IMG/VR virus record: IMGVR_UViG_3300027742_000029
Span: 1 to 32,015 of that record
DNA: 32,015 nt
From: a virus
Reading direction: 5' to 3' (one strand)
Both the position numbers and the translations under genes were made by a program. Shown piece by piece: positions 23,806-32,015 of the stretch. Numbering within the stretch: position 1 is the first letter of the stretch; every line of letters begins with the position of its first letter. The notes beneath the pieces are model-generated. The model did not search any database, had not been told where the DNA came from, and saw only the letters and a list, made by a program, of their open reading frames with translations.

Positions 23806-24204
23806 CTACTTTAAACTACTTGTAAAAGCTCTCATTTCAAGAGCAGCTTGCGCTATTGCAGTTCCTATAAAACCTGCATTATGCTGGTTTCCACGTATCC
23901 CATCATTTACATACATAACATAAGGAGAGTTGTTTCTTATTGTAAACATACTCCAATCCTTAGTGTATTTTCCTGTAAGAAACGGTTTTGGTCTATCCCA
24001 ATACCTTCCTGTGTTTGGTGTATGCTTAGTTGGGCTACCTGTCTTCCCGGGAGAGCCAACCCAGTTCTTTCTCAGCGTTCCAGTCCTAACTGGTGTCACA
24101 TCTAAAAGTTTTTCGTGTAGCGCTTCGGCAGTTTCTCTTTTATAATCTCCAAAAGCTTCTATTACTGCCTCTCCTAAGTCTTCAAGTCTGCTAACTATTG
24201 GCAT
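23806..24204 (-). CDS. HK97 gp10-like head-tail connector/tail completion protein
   Basis: 132 residues. The TPVRTGTLRKNWVGSPG motif (about 36-52), preceded by an amphipathic helix (RETAEALHEKLL), is the hallmark of the HK97-gp10 family. The C-terminus has SPYVMYVNDGIRGNQHNAGFI followed by an AQAAL helix. It should join the closed head to the tail terminator. It overlaps the upstream closure gene by 14 nt. Confidence 0.8.
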   Translation of the reverse strand: MPIVSRLEDLGEAVIEAFGDYKRETAEALHEKLLDVTPVRTGTLRKNWVGSPGKTGSPTKHTPNTGRYWDRPKPFLTGKYTKDWSMFTIRNNSPYVMYVNDGIRGNQHNAGFIGTAIAQAALEMRAFTSSLK

Positions 24205-24571
24205 ATTTTGGCCTGCATCTTAAAGTGTGCGTTGCTCCTGCTGGATCAGGTTTAAGACCTTTTATTTCGTAGATATTATTATCGATTATTATATCCATAC
24301 CAATCTTAAATGAGTCAATCGATTTTTCACTATCAAGAATCAGAAGGTTAACTATTCCTTCGACCATAGTTTCGTCTGATCCTTTTGACTCTTCATCCTG
24401 TATGATGATGCCTCTTGTTTCATACGATTGAGTCGTAGACACTTGCTCTCCCGCTGCCGCATCATATCCTGTGACGATCGTTTTTGATATTGTAACACTT
24501 TTGACTGTATCGGATAAATCATCGTTAAAAGCCTCAGCTATATCATTTTGAATATCGTCATATAACCCCAT
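24191..24571 (-). CDS. Probable head-closure (head-tail joining) protein
   Basis: 126 residues, lying between the adaptor and the gp10-like connector, which is the head-closure position in siphoviruses. The product begins with an amphipathic helix (LYDDIQNDIAEAFN) and then forms a beta barrel pattern (KSVTISKTIVTGYD, YETRGIIIQD, DSFKIGMDIIIDNNIYEI, HTLRCRPK), as in SPP1 gp16-like stoppers. No clear motif is needed for enzymatic activity. GAGGG precedes the ATG. Assignment by position and fold pattern. Confidence 0.65.
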   Translation of the reverse strand: MGLYDDIQNDIAEAFNDDLSDTVKSVTISKTIVTGYDAAAGEQVSTTQSYETRGIIIQDEESKGSDETMVEGIVNLLILDSEKSIDSFKIGMDIIIDNNIYEIKGLKPDPAGATHTLRCRPKYANS

Positions 24572-24572
24572 A

Positions 24573-24980
24573 TCAAACCCTCACAAGTCTACCAGAAGTA
24601 TTATTACATATACTGGATAAAATTGATATTACTTTTGATAAAGAATTCGGACGCTTTCTTGTGCCGCTTGCATACTCTTTTTCTGTTTCGACTGATCCAG
24701 CCTTAACTCTCTTTAAGATCAGATTATCTTGATTGTCAAAGAATAAATCTCCTTGGCTTAAATAATCGTATCCAAGCAAAGAGTTTGCAAAAACAACTTC
24801 TTCATCTATGTTATCATAGTCAATGACACAATCAAAATTTGCGTCTATATAATACCTTCCCCACAATAAAGCATCTTCTTTCACTTCATCATCTGCGTCC
24901 AACCAGTCATCTTTCAATGGTAGGTAAGAGTCAGACTGTGAAATTGTTGCATACGCATCTTGAACACCAGCAGTCGCCAT
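24573..24980 (-). CDS. Head-tail adaptor protein (often mislabelled DnaT-like)
   Basis: 135 residues. The ATISQSDSYLPLKDDW start and DEVKEDALLWGRYYIDANF helix are features of the phage adaptor family (HK97 gp6-like) often filed as DnaT-like ssDNA-binding protein. It is the first of four connector genes in a row, so head-tail adaptor is the better name. It should bind the portal ring. GGAGGT is strong before the ATG. Confidence 0.75.
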   Translation of the reverse strand: MATAGVQDAYATISQSDSYLPLKDDWLDADDEVKEDALLWGRYYIDANFDCVIDYDNIDEEVVFANSLLGYDYLSQGDLFFDNQDNLILKRVKAGSVETEKEYASGTRKRPNSLSKVISILSSICNNTSGRLVRV

Positions 24981-24993
24981 TCTGTACCTCCAA

Positions 24994-25341
24994 TTAAGCC
25001 TTTGTTATGCGTTGAGTGACAGTAAACTTTCCTGCTATGGATTCCCTACCTTTCCCGCCACCATCTATAACTCTTATATCATAATAATATTTACCTGCCG
25101 CTACAGCAAACAGACCCATATCAATTGAAATTTGACCGTTATTTGCATCGCCAAATACTACGCCTTCTGCCTCAAAAGTATTCGCACCACCACTTCCATC
25201 TTTTGCAGTGTTAACTGTTAGATTCGCAGTCCATCCTGATATATTGAATGCAGTTTGGTTTTTAGTTAAATTCAATATTATATCATCTGTATCAAGAGTG
25301 CTGCGCTCTATATCACAGGCAATTATCTCTCCATAAGCCAT
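24994..25341 (-). CDS. Small beta-sandwich virion protein, BppU N-terminal-like
   Basis: 115 residues, all beta by pattern. TDDIILNLTKNQTAFNISGWTANLTV split over about 18-43, then GQISIDMGLF and KYYYDIRVIDGGGK, resembles the N-terminal domain of BppU and other phage baseplate or fibre attachment proteins. It may connect the repeat protein encoded just upstream to the virion. GGAGAG precedes the ATG, and its start overlaps the upstream stop by 1 nt. Confidence 0.55.
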   Translation of the reverse strand: MAYGEIIACDIERSTLDTDDIILNLTKNQTAFNISGWTANLTVNTAKDGSGGANTFEAEGVVFGDANNGQISIDMGLFAVAAGKYYYDIRVIDGGGKGRESIAGKFTVTQRITKA

Positions 25342-26984
25342 TAATAACTCTCCAATTCTATGTTTATGCTATTATCAATATCAATGCCAATTTCTGAAAA
25401 ATCAATAGAAAATTCGCTTGCTATGAATATTATGTGAGCCTTGTATATCGACATGGCAACAGTATCACTTTGGCTATTATTTATTGAGCTATTAAGAGCA
25501 ACTATATATTTTCGTATTATTTCAATGTCACTAGAGTTATTAGATGACAGTGTGGCAAATGGGTTTATCAAGTTATGCTGAGTAAACAATACATCACTAG
25601 ATATGTTTTCAGATATAGTACTTGCTAAGCGAAGTGTTCCATCAAATGCTATACTAACCTGATCTGATGATGATTCTGATAGAGTGTCAGCTATTGATAC
25701 TACTGAGTTTTCTATAAAAGAAACACTATCAGATAAATTAAAACTGATTGTATCAATGCTAGAAATATTGTGGTTCTGGAATAATAAAGCTTTGTCAGAT
25801 ATTGAGAGAGAAATGGTATCAACCATACCTGCTATGGCGTGCTGAACAAAAACAATATCTCCTGATAATCTTTCAGTTGCAGTATCGCTAAGTATTATTA
25901 AGTTGTTCTGCAATAAATCTAACTGGCTTGATACAGATGATGATAATGTATCAAGCAATGCAATTATAGAATCCTGTAAAATAGTGGCGCTATCTGATAT
26001 ATTAGAGCTAGAAGTATCATTCTGTAATATAGAATTTGCCTGATCCATATTAACTTGATCTGATAGATTAGAACTAAGAGTATCTATTGATGATAGTAAA
26101 GAATATTCTGAATAATCAATACTATCAGATAAACTAAAACTTAAAGTATCCTCAATCAAAAGTGAAAATATTTGGTCAATTACTATTTTGTCAGATAGAT
26201 TCGCACTCAATGTATCATTCTGTAAAATGGAATGAAGTTGTGTAATATCTATTCCATCTGATGTTGAGCCTGAATCAGTATCAAAAAAGCTTATTGAAGG
26301 GTATTCAGTAACATCAACTGAATCAGATGATCTGCTATTCGTTGTTAAACTCTGAACTAAAGAATAAATTTGTAAGAGCAAAACTTCTTCAGAAGCATTT
26401 GATGAAATTGTATCCAGCAAAGAAACCAAATGATTTTGGTCTATCACAATGCTATCAGAATTATTAATGCTGATTGTGTCTGCTTGAGAAAGCGCATTAT
26501 TCTGATCTAAAACTATTCCATCAGATAAGTTTTCACTTAATGTATCAATCAAAGATACCAAGTTATTCTGGAAAACTGCGATTAGCTCAGAATCATTTTG
26601 GCTAAGCGTTTTTAGCTGGTTAAGCACAACATTCTGGTTTATGACTAATTGATCTGATGCATTTGCATTTGTTGTTTTTGTTTGGGCAAGTGTATGTGCT
26701 TGGTCTATTCCAACTGTGTCAGAAAGGTTAGAACTGATAGTATCATTTTGGTTTAATATATGCGATTGTAGAACAGTTGCATTATCCGACACATTTGAAG
26801 ATGATGTATCAAACATTGAAAACTGAATGCTATCAGTATCAAACTTATTTCCACCATAAAGATGAAGTAAGGTCGCCCTATCTTCATAACCGATCGTTCC
26901 ATCAGGTTCAAAAAGATGTTGCCAAGCCCCCGGCATTGCTGCCGAAAGCATGGACATTCTTTTTACTTTAGTATCAATTGCCAT
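25341..26984 (-). CDS. Virion protein built of 21 x 22-residue tandem repeats
   Basis: 547 residues. Residues 1-58 are a small head domain with PGAWQHLFEPDGTIGYEDRA, a motif found at the start of other phage virion proteins. Residues 59-520 are 21 consecutive repeats of exactly 22 residues with no insertion or deletion. Typical repeats start DTLSSNLSD. Ser at position 8 is in all 21; Thr at position 2 in 20; Asp at position 1 in 15, Asp at position 9 in 15 and Gln at position 15 in 15. Positions 11, 13 and 19 are hydrophobic. The last 27 residues are a short beta cap. Such fixed periodicity suggests a beta-solenoid or other rod. It is probably an external fibre or decoration protein. I know no named family. 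Confidence 0.8.
   Translation of the reverse strand: MAIDTKVKRMSMLSAAMPGAWQHLFEPDGTIGYEDRATLLHLYGGNKFDTDSIQFSMFDTSSSNVSDNATVLQSHILNQNDTISSNLSDTVGIDQAHTLAQTKTTNANASDQLVINQNVVLNQLKTLSQNDSELIAVFQNNLVSLIDTLSENLSDGIVLDQNNALSQADTISINNSDSIVIDQNHLVSLLDTISSNASEEVLLLQIYSLVQSLTTNSRSSDSVDVTEYPSISFFDTDSGSTSDGIDITQLHSILQNDTLSANLSDKIVIDQIFSLLIEDTLSFSLSDSIDYSEYSLLSSIDTLSSNLSDQVNMDQANSILQNDTSSSNISDSATILQDSIIALLDTLSSSVSSQLDLLQNNLIILSDTATERLSGDIVFVQHAIAGMVDTISLSISDKALLFQNHNISSIDTISFNLSDSVSFIENSVVSIADTLSESSSDQVSIAFDGTLRLASTISENISSDVLFTQHNLINPFATLSSNNSSDIEIIRKYIVALNSSINNSQSDTVAMSIYKAHIIFIASEFSIDFSEIGIDIDNSINIELESY
25425..26810 (-). repeat. Coding repeat array, 21 units of 66 bp
   Basis: The 22-residue protein repeats correspond to 66-bp DNA units. 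The DNA copies differ much more than the protein pattern does, so the array is old and kept by selection on the protein rather than freshly duplicated. Confidence 0.8.
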
Positions 26985-26985
26985 T

Positions 26986-28545
26986 TTATGGGCCTGTTAC
27001 GACTTTTCCTTTCGTTGCTGTAACTGTATTATCACTCACTGTAGCCTTTTGATCCACTACAGTACCGGCATTATTATACAAGCTGTAATCAGTTGCAGTT
27101 TGTTCAGATTTATTCAACCAAGCTTTAAAAATGTAATTAACTTTATCAGCAAGAGATAGCGTAGAACTAGGATTACCCTGCCCAGGCTCTGCATAAGTAT
27201 CAACACTGATAGCATCAACTACTTCAGCATTAACTTCTGCCGTCATTCCAACACTCATTCCACCCAAGTCGGTTAGTCCGTCACCTGCTGTACCAATTTG
27301 CGCTTGAATATCAGCAACATCTGGGCCAACATCTTGATAAACAACCGCATAGCTCAAAAATACTTGGTCGAGATACAATATAGCACTGGTCAATCCAGTT
27401 GCTTTATAAGCCCTAAGATCAACTTTTCCAGCATCTACACCTGTCCCTGTATGAGCAGATAATAAATTAAATTTACCACTAATATCTGAAGTTGAATTAG
27501 TCCCATGAAAACTTCCGATTTGATCCCAGGATGTAGTTACCCAATTATACCCAAAAATATCAAGGTCATCATTAGCACCATTAAGCCGTCCTGTAAATGT
27601 TACTTCTGATGCAACGCCAGATGAACCAACTAAAAAATTATATTTTACGTCTATTTGTCCAGAATCATCTGCAATTTCATGGTATGATCCATCCAATTGC
27701 TTTGTAGCTTCATAAGTCAGAGTCTCAATACCAACTGTTACAGTTGCTCCGCTCGCTATAGTTGAAATTGCCGCACTACCAGTTGATAAATTTCCTAGCT
27801 GTATTTGTGTAGCAGGAGCGAAATCATCTGTATATCCAGTTCCATCGTACATTGACTCAAGATTATCGGCAGCAACAACATCACCACTAATAGCTGTTAT
27901 ATCGGCAGAAACTTGATTCGCAACAGTTGTTACAGTTGCTACAGTATCAGTTGCTGGGTCAAAATAATCAGCCGACAATAGAGTCCTAGAATTGAATTCA
28001 GATACTGTTGGAATATCGGCAATATCGGCTGAAACACTCGCACCTGCTGGTGCTCCAAGCCTTGAAAAGTTATCGCCAGTCTGTGCTGTATGTCCTGTAA
28101 GAGTTGTTACCGTATCAGCCAACTGAATATCAGTTCCTGATAAATCATTTGCTGTAGTTTTATTCTCAACGTTACCCCAGTCAATACCGCCAGCGCCAGT
28201 AGCAGTAACATCAAGAGTATTACCGCTAGTTACAGTTCGTCTATATAGTTCGATAGTCCTAGTAACTGGTGACATATCAGCCTGAGTAATATGAAAAGCC
28301 ATTTCCTCTGAATTATTTCCAGCACCAATAGTCATATCCTCGTCTAACAATAACTCATACACCCCAGGCATATTTGTTGCATCAGTTTCATTTACTGTTG
28401 GTGTCGTCATCAAAGCAGCGGCAGCACCATTCCTAGAGCGATATACTGTAAAAGTTGTTAACCCAGTTTCTCTAGTTTTTAAATCAGTTGCATCGACAGC
28501 AACAAAGTAAATGTATTTTGAGGTATCACCACTGGATATTCGCAT
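26986..28545 (-). CDS. Large virion-associated protein of unknown role
   Basis: 519 residues. It begins MRISSGDTSKYIYFVAVDATDLKTR in spirit, with YIYFVAVDATDLKTRETG near 11-28, then SFTVYRSRNG-type text and MPGVYELLLDEDMTIGAG (59-76), all beta. The middle (about 120-250) is Thr/Ala-rich low complexity, and 260-400 is a jelly-roll-like part (GRLNGANDDLDIFGYNW). The C-terminus from 450 includes NYIFKAWLNKSEQTATDY. The N-terminal domain is a recurring phage virion domain in environmental phages. No enzyme motif. It probably is a fibre or decoration protein; AGGA precedes the ATG. Confidence 0.6.
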   Translation of the reverse strand: MRISSGDTSKYIYFVAVDATDLKTRETGLTTFTVYRSRNGAAAALMTTPTVNETDATNMPGVYELLLDEDMTIGAGNNSEEMAFHITQADMSPVTRTIELYRRTVTSGNTLDVTATGAGGIDWGNVENKTTANDLSGTDIQLADTVTTLTGHTAQTGDNFSRLGAPAGASVSADIADIPTVSEFNSRTLLSADYFDPATDTVATVTTVANQVSADITAISGDVVAADNLESMYDGTGYTDDFAPATQIQLGNLSTGSAAISTIASGATVTVGIETLTYEATKQLDGSYHEIADDSGQIDVKYNFLVGSSGVASEVTFTGRLNGANDDLDIFGYNWVTTSWDQIGSFHGTNSTSDISGKFNLLSAHTGTGVDAGKVDLRAYKATGLTSAILYLDQVFLSYAVVYQDVGPDVADIQAQIGTAGDGLTDLGGMSVGMTAEVNAEVVDAISVDTYAEPGQGNPSSTLSLADKVNYIFKAWLNKSEQTATDYSLYNNAGTVVDQKATVSDNTVTATKGKVVTGP

Positions 28546-28559
28546 AATCTGCTATCCTA

Positions 28560-30137
28560 TTAATCACGTAAATCTAATGCTTGAGCCATTGCAGGAGACT
28601 GCATTGCATCATCATATACTAAAAATCTTCCTCTAACTCTTTGGTTAACATTATTTATAGGTGGCAAAACAATCCACGGGCCAGAAGACCTGCATAATCT
28701 TGGTACGCCTTCTGAATCCTCAACCCATCTAGCAGTTCTAGTATCAGCAGGATCAACAGGATCACTTCCATTATAAAATTCATCTGGTGTCAGATAATGG
28801 TACGATCTTTCATTATAACCAGAATACGCTTTTTCTGGGGTTCTTCCATCCCTAGTTCTGCCTTCAGTTGGATCAGATTTTTTGGTTATTTTATGCGGAT
28901 TCCAACTCATTAATGGGCTTAACATAACCAACTCAAGAGGAAGACCCCAAGTATATCTGTGAACGTGAGTTCCATCAGATACACCAATTACTCGCTCATT
29001 ATCTGTTAATGAAGCAAAAAAGTTAGAGTCTTTGAAACCTCTGCGCCTATCCCTTCTACCTGAAGCATTCGGTAATGGAATTCCAACAAACCTACTAAAT
29101 TTTGCAGCATTTAATGGTGTTGATGTTCCAAACTTATTTATTGTGAAATCACTGTCAGTTGTTTTATCCCGATATACTTCTTCGAGAGCTCCGCCAGCTT
29201 GAATTCCATAGCATTCACCCATCATGCTATCAATAATCCCTGGTGTGCTACGGTATCTAGCAGTAGGGTTTCCAGCACTATGTACTACTCTATGCCTTAA
29301 ATACCTATTTTGAATTGGTAAATTTTTATTACCACCTCTGCGCTCACCATAAGTATCAGGTCGATTTTCAAAAATATCATTTGGATGGTATTTTCCAAAG
29401 TCACCAACAACTTGTGCTGTCACTCTATTTTTTATAACTCCAAGCTCAGGGTCTTCGTACTCGGTAGTAATGAACGGAACAATTGCCCATAGGCTATTAT
29501 TCTCACCACGACCCATAATACCGCCATATTCATCCTTCCAGTGTTTCCACACCTGTTCCTGTATTTTTGCAGCATCAACTGTATGTCTATCAGAATCAAA
29601 AGTATCAGTGATATGTTCTGAAAATACTTCAGGCCATACTTCTTCTATTGCTAAAGCCCATTTAAAATATTGTCGGTAATCAAAAACGCTATGATCCTTG
29701 TCAATCATAGCCTGGAAATAAGACTGCATCAATGATATTTGTTCAGCTACTGTCCCGTCCATATCAGGAGGAACAATCGGAAATTCGATACTTTCAGTAG
29801 CAAGATAATCCCCAACCTTTGGTTTTCTCAGTTTATAATCAGTATGGCGTGATTTAAAGATATAGCCATTGGCGATACCTTGCCTCTCAGCCATCCCACA
29901 CGTTCCTTTATAGTTACTGTGGTCATGCACATTAAGAGGTCGGTATGTTGAAGTAAAAGGATTATCAGTAACTAAATCTCCACCAGCACGATATTGGCGA
30001 ACGGATAAGTAACCAGAATTACCGCATCCCTGAAAAAATGCTCTCAAAGATGCCCACTGAGTTGCATTCGATAACAAGTCAAGATTGCGCATATCCCTTG
30101 TCATAATGGTCATCCCTCTCAAGCGTCTATATCTCAA
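28560..30137 (-). CDS. Large virion protein of unknown role, probable TTG start
   Basis: 525 residues if begun at TTG 30137, which has AAAGGAG 9 bases before it and overlaps the upstream stop as TTGA; a second possible start is the ATG at 30104 with GAGAGGG 9 bases upstream. The product is rich in Arg, Tyr and Asp, with QGCGNSGYLSVRQYR, HDHSNYKGTCGMAERQG, IQEQVWKHWKDEYGG and RYLRHRVVHSAGNPTARY. It is not low complexity and has no signal peptide or membrane segment. I do not recognise its family. Its place among virion genes suggests a structural role such as a head fibre, spike or minor capsid protein. Confidence 0.55.
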   Translation of the reverse strand: MRYRRLRGMTIMTRDMRNLDLLSNATQWASLRAFFQGCGNSGYLSVRQYRAGGDLVTDNPFTSTYRPLNVHDHSNYKGTCGMAERQGIANGYIFKSRHTDYKLRKPKVGDYLATESIEFPIVPPDMDGTVAEQISLMQSYFQAMIDKDHSVFDYRQYFKWALAIEEVWPEVFSEHITDTFDSDRHTVDAAKIQEQVWKHWKDEYGGIMGRGENNSLWAIVPFITTEYEDPELGVIKNRVTAQVVGDFGKYHPNDIFENRPDTYGERRGGNKNLPIQNRYLRHRVVHSAGNPTARYRSTPGIIDSMMGECYGIQAGGALEEVYRDKTTDSDFTINKFGTSTPLNAAKFSRFVGIPLPNASGRRDRRRGFKDSNFFASLTDNERVIGVSDGTHVHRYTWGLPLELVMLSPLMSWNPHKITKKSDPTEGRTRDGRTPEKAYSGYNERSYHYLTPDEFYNGSDPVDPADTRTARWVEDSEGVPRLCRSSGPWIVLPPINNVNQRVRGRFLVYDDAMQSPAMAQALDLRD

Positions 30138-30799
30138 GAATTATCGCTCCTTTGTTTAGTTGGCAATTCTGCCAAATTCAAATGTCTTACAGCAGTTTTT
30201 AATTGTGAATCAAGATTAACTCTTTCATCATGTGATGTTTGTGGTGTAATGTGCCCTGCCTGCATTCTGAATCTTTCAGTATATGATTCAAGCTGATGCG
30301 TATTTACATTTTCTGTATCAAAGCTAGGGTCATCTTCAGTACATTCTTTCATTAATTGAAGCCACAGTTTAATCTCACGCATTCTATCTCTAGCAGTCAT
30401 CTGCATATTTAACTGTGCAAATTCTAACTCTTCAAGATCAATACCCAATAACTCTTTATCAAGAGGGGCGATTTCTACATCATACCTTCTCTGCACTTTC
30501 TTCTGCTTAATGCAATTGCGTCTATACTCAAAAGAAAGAGTGATTAGGTTCTGATAAAATACTGATAACTCCCTGACAGCCTGCCAATATTTAGATGCTT
30601 GAGTAGGAAATTTTGTGTCATTAAGGACAGAGATTCGCATTTCAGTCTCAGTGCGGAATATTTGCCTTTTAGACCAAACTGCCTGAATTTCGTTTATATG
30701 AGCATCAATATAAGCTGCATCTTCTTTATCTAAAAGAGCAACGATTGCGCTTTTCTCAGGCAATTCTGCTTTATCTTTATTGCTAAGTTCACTGCTCAT
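30134..30799 (-). CDS. Hypothetical helical virion-module protein
   Basis: 221 residues, highly charged and almost all helical by pattern: KDKAELPEKSAIVALL, the repeated RELSVFYQNLITLSFEYRR, KKVQRRYDVEIAPLDKELLG and LEFAQLNMQMTARDRMREIKL are amphipathic. No Cys or Gly-rich parts. A connector, scaffold or chaperone-like role is possible. GGAGGA precedes the ATG; it overlaps both neighbours by 4 nt, so it is tightly linked to the Kelch-like gene before it and the 525-residue gene after it. No family recognised. Confidence 0.5.
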   Translation of the reverse strand: MSSELSNKDKAELPEKSAIVALLDKEDAAYIDAHINEIQAVWSKRQIFRTETEMRISVLNDTKFPTQASKYWQAVRELSVFYQNLITLSFEYRRNCIKQKKVQRRYDVEIAPLDKELLGIDLEELEFAQLNMQMTARDRMREIKLWLQLMKECTEDDPSFDTENVNTHQLESYTERFRMQAGHITPQTSHDERVNLDSQLKTAVRHLNLAELPTKQRSDNS

Positions 30800-31845
30800 T
30801 GTAAAATTCCTCCTAATCCAGCAGACCGTGCTGCACCAAAACCCCTGTCCATGCGCTGCATAGCGCGAAAAATATCACTGGATACTACTGGCTGGCCATA
30901 TTCTTCCGTGTTTACCATGGGGTCAGTATTGCCAGTAGCTATATCATACAAACCGCCGAAACTGAGCGCCAAATCTTGCGCCCCTGCTCCGGCTAGAAAT
31001 CCCCGGGCAGTAATCATGCTATCCCCGAACGTCCAGGTGCTGCCGTCGTAACGCTCAGTGCTTGACATATCAGGCTGGGCTGAATCATTGAGACCGCCGA
31101 AACTTAGCCCTGTGCTCAACCCCCCCGCTGCAGCATTGCTTGATCTCACCTTTATTAAATCACCGCCTGCCGACCAGCTTGTGCCGTTGTATTCCTCTGA
31201 GCTGTCTAGCGTGCCAATGGTGCTGCCTGCATATCCGCCGGCGATTATTGCTGCACTCTGCGTGCCACTGGCGGAAACCCCATCCCGTGCAGTTGTGAGC
31301 GATCCACCGGCTGACCAGGTAGTGCCGTTGTATTCCTCCGTGCTAACCAATCGCCCAGTACTAATACCTGCCGCCGCCAAAGCCGCTGTTTGTGTGCCGC
31401 ACATTGCATGGCTATACCTGGCTGTGGTTAGAGTACCGCCTGCCGACCAGCTTGTGCCATTGTATTCCTCTGAACTGTCCAAAATAGGAATACTATCACC
31501 TGCACAGACCAATGCCGCACTCTGTGTTCCACAAGCAGCAGCATCTTCGCGTACGGTTGCGAGAGTGCCTCCTGCCGACCAGCTTGTACCGTTATATTCC
31601 TCTGTAGTCCCCAGGGCAGCCTGTAGCGCATCAAGCCCACCAACTGCAAGCGCTGCTGTTTGTGTGCCGCAGCCGGCAAGCAGCCAGCGTGCGGTACTTA
31701 ACCCTGTGGCACTACTCCATGTAGTAACAATGATTGTAGAATCATCTTCATTGACCACACCAACCTGAACAAGCGGATATTCAATACCTGTTGAATCATC
31801 ACTTATTATTCCTGTATCTGGATGTGGATATTGGCGCGCAGTCAT
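30796..31845 (-). CDS. Kelch-like six-bladed beta-propeller virion protein
   Basis: 349 residues. Residues 42-317 hold six repeats of about 45 residues, each with a TxWSxxG... start, an L.TAR motif, a CGTQxAAL strand, and a TEEYNG end, the pattern of Kelch or galactose-oxidase-central propellers. The last 30 residues (SSDIFRAMQRMDRGFGAAR) are helical. Blade ends use near-identical DNA, a sign of recent duplication. The DNA is clearly richer in GC than the rest of the arm. Such propellers in phages are usually surface binders; sugar binding or host adhesion is inferred. The start overlaps the upstream stop (TAATG). Confidence 0.75.
   Translation of the reverse strand: MTARQYPHPDTGIISDDSTGIEYPLVQVGVVNEDDSTIIVTTWSSATGLSTARWLLAGCGTQTAALAVGGLDALQAALGTTEEYNGTSWSAGGTLATVREDAAACGTQSAALVCAGDSIPILDSSEEYNGTSWSAGGTLTTARYSHAMCGTQTAALAAAGISTGRLVSTEEYNGTTWSAGGSLTTARDGVSASGTQSAAIIAGGYAGSTIGTLDSSEEYNGTSWSAGGDLIKVRSSNAAAGGLSTGLSFGGLNDSAQPDMSSTERYDGSTWTFGDSMITARGFLAGAGAQDLALSFGGLYDIATGNTDPMVNTEEYGQPVVSSDIFRAMQRMDRGFGAARSAGLGGILQ
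30895..31722 (-). repeat. Six coding repeats (Kelch blades) with near-identical DNA segments
   Basis: A segment of the form TATTCCTC and CAGCTTGT or CAGGTAGT recurs at 31167-31200, 31310-31345, 31440-31475 and 31575-31605 on the + strand with few changes. It encodes the EEYNGTSWSAGG blade junction. The high identity contrasts with the old, drifted 22-residue repeats in the neighbouring gene. Confidence 0.7.
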
Positions 31846-32015
31846 TAGCTCACCACTATTTTTGGGTCAACATAAACTGTTGTGCTTGGTTTTGCTAAAT
31901 GAACCCAAACTGTTACCGGCCCAGGCTGTCTATCCGTGATGGTTACTTCTAACTTTTGTTTGCTGTTTGTGCCTCCAAGCCCTATCCACGCAGCTGTTGA
32001 GCTGGCTTGATCTGC
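31845..32015 (-). CDS. Virion-module protein, 3' end only
   Basis: The frame is open from the right edge to a TAA at 31847-31845; 56 codons are seen. The visible part, with AAWIGLGGTNSKQ and GPVTVWVHLAKPSTTVYVDP, is beta-rich and ends VVS. It overlaps the Kelch-like gene start by 1 nt, so it belongs to the same transcript. The main part lies outside the window and the family cannot be judged. Confidence 0.6.
   Translation of the reverse strand, partial: ADQASSTAAWIGLGGTNSKQKLEVTITDRQPGPVTVWVHLAKPSTTVYVDPKIVVS

Noticed and set aside
24573-24980. DnaT-like replication protein
   Set aside because: The sequence family is often given this name, but position at the head of four connector genes in the virion arm fits a head-tail adaptor.
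25425-26810. Regular 66-bp periodic pattern as CRISPR-like array
   Set aside because: The period equals 22 codons, the frame is open throughout and the pattern is protein-level, with poor DNA identity; there are no identical direct repeats or unique spacers.
31058-31768. Long open frame of 236 codons on the + strand
   Set aside because: It is antisense to the Kelch gene. Its Pro/Ala-rich repetitive product mirrors the blade repeats, and it has no ribosome site or family pattern.

Overview
The window is a 32 kb piece of an AT-rich tailed-phage genome with a long, non-contractile tail (siphovirus type). The evidence is a tape-measure protein, a major tail tube protein, head-tail connector genes, phage recombination genes and an endolysin, all packed with almost no gaps. 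There are no bacterial housekeeping genes, rRNA or tRNA genes, integrase or visible attachment site. Start sites carry AGGAG-type Shine-Dalgarno sequences, so the host is a bacterium. I cannot name it from sequence alone.

Layout: two convergent arms meet at about 11955. The left arm (1-11954, + strand) is for recombination, replication and nucleotide metabolism. It holds the 3' part of a Sak4-like recombinase, a long structured RNA leader, a DUF669 ssDNA-binding-type protein with an intrinsic terminator behind it, a Cas4/RecB-like nuclease, an HNH/AP2-type homing-nuclease-like gene, an SF2 helicase, an FkbM-type methyltransferase, a nucleoside deoxyribosyltransferase, an HD-domain nucleotide phosphohydrolase, a DnaQ-like proofreading exonuclease, a DnaE-type DNA polymerase interrupted by an intein, a dTMP-kinase-like protein and a ThyX-like thymidylate synthase. 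From 5340 to 11068 most neighbours overlap by 4 nt (ATGA), so they are probably translated as one coupled unit.

The right arm (11957-32015, - strand) is the virion module. In transcription order (right to left) it has a partial gene at the edge, a six-bladed Kelch-like propeller, a helical protein, two large unknown virion proteins, a protein made of 21 exact-length 22-residue repeats, a BppU-like domain protein, the connector set (adaptor, closure, gp10-like, tail terminator), the major tail protein, the tail assembly chaperone with a startless -1 frame extension, a 1800-residue tape measure, a tail-tip protein, a fibre with an S74 autochaperone, another fibre/binding protein, and an M15 peptidase endolysin.

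The points most worth following are: (1) the 637-909 leader, almost fully base-paired on paper, with two H-type pseudoknots. The second sits 43-73 nt before the ssDNA-binding-protein start and is followed by an A-rich unpaired tract, a layout like T4 gene 32 autoregulation. (2) A 331-residue intein in the polymerase that appears to carry a Vsr/PD-(D/E)XK nuclease instead of LAGLIDADG. (3) The 21 x 22-residue repeat rod. (4) An unannotated, startless tail-chaperone extension at 21408-21740 reached by -1 frameshifting at a non-standard site.
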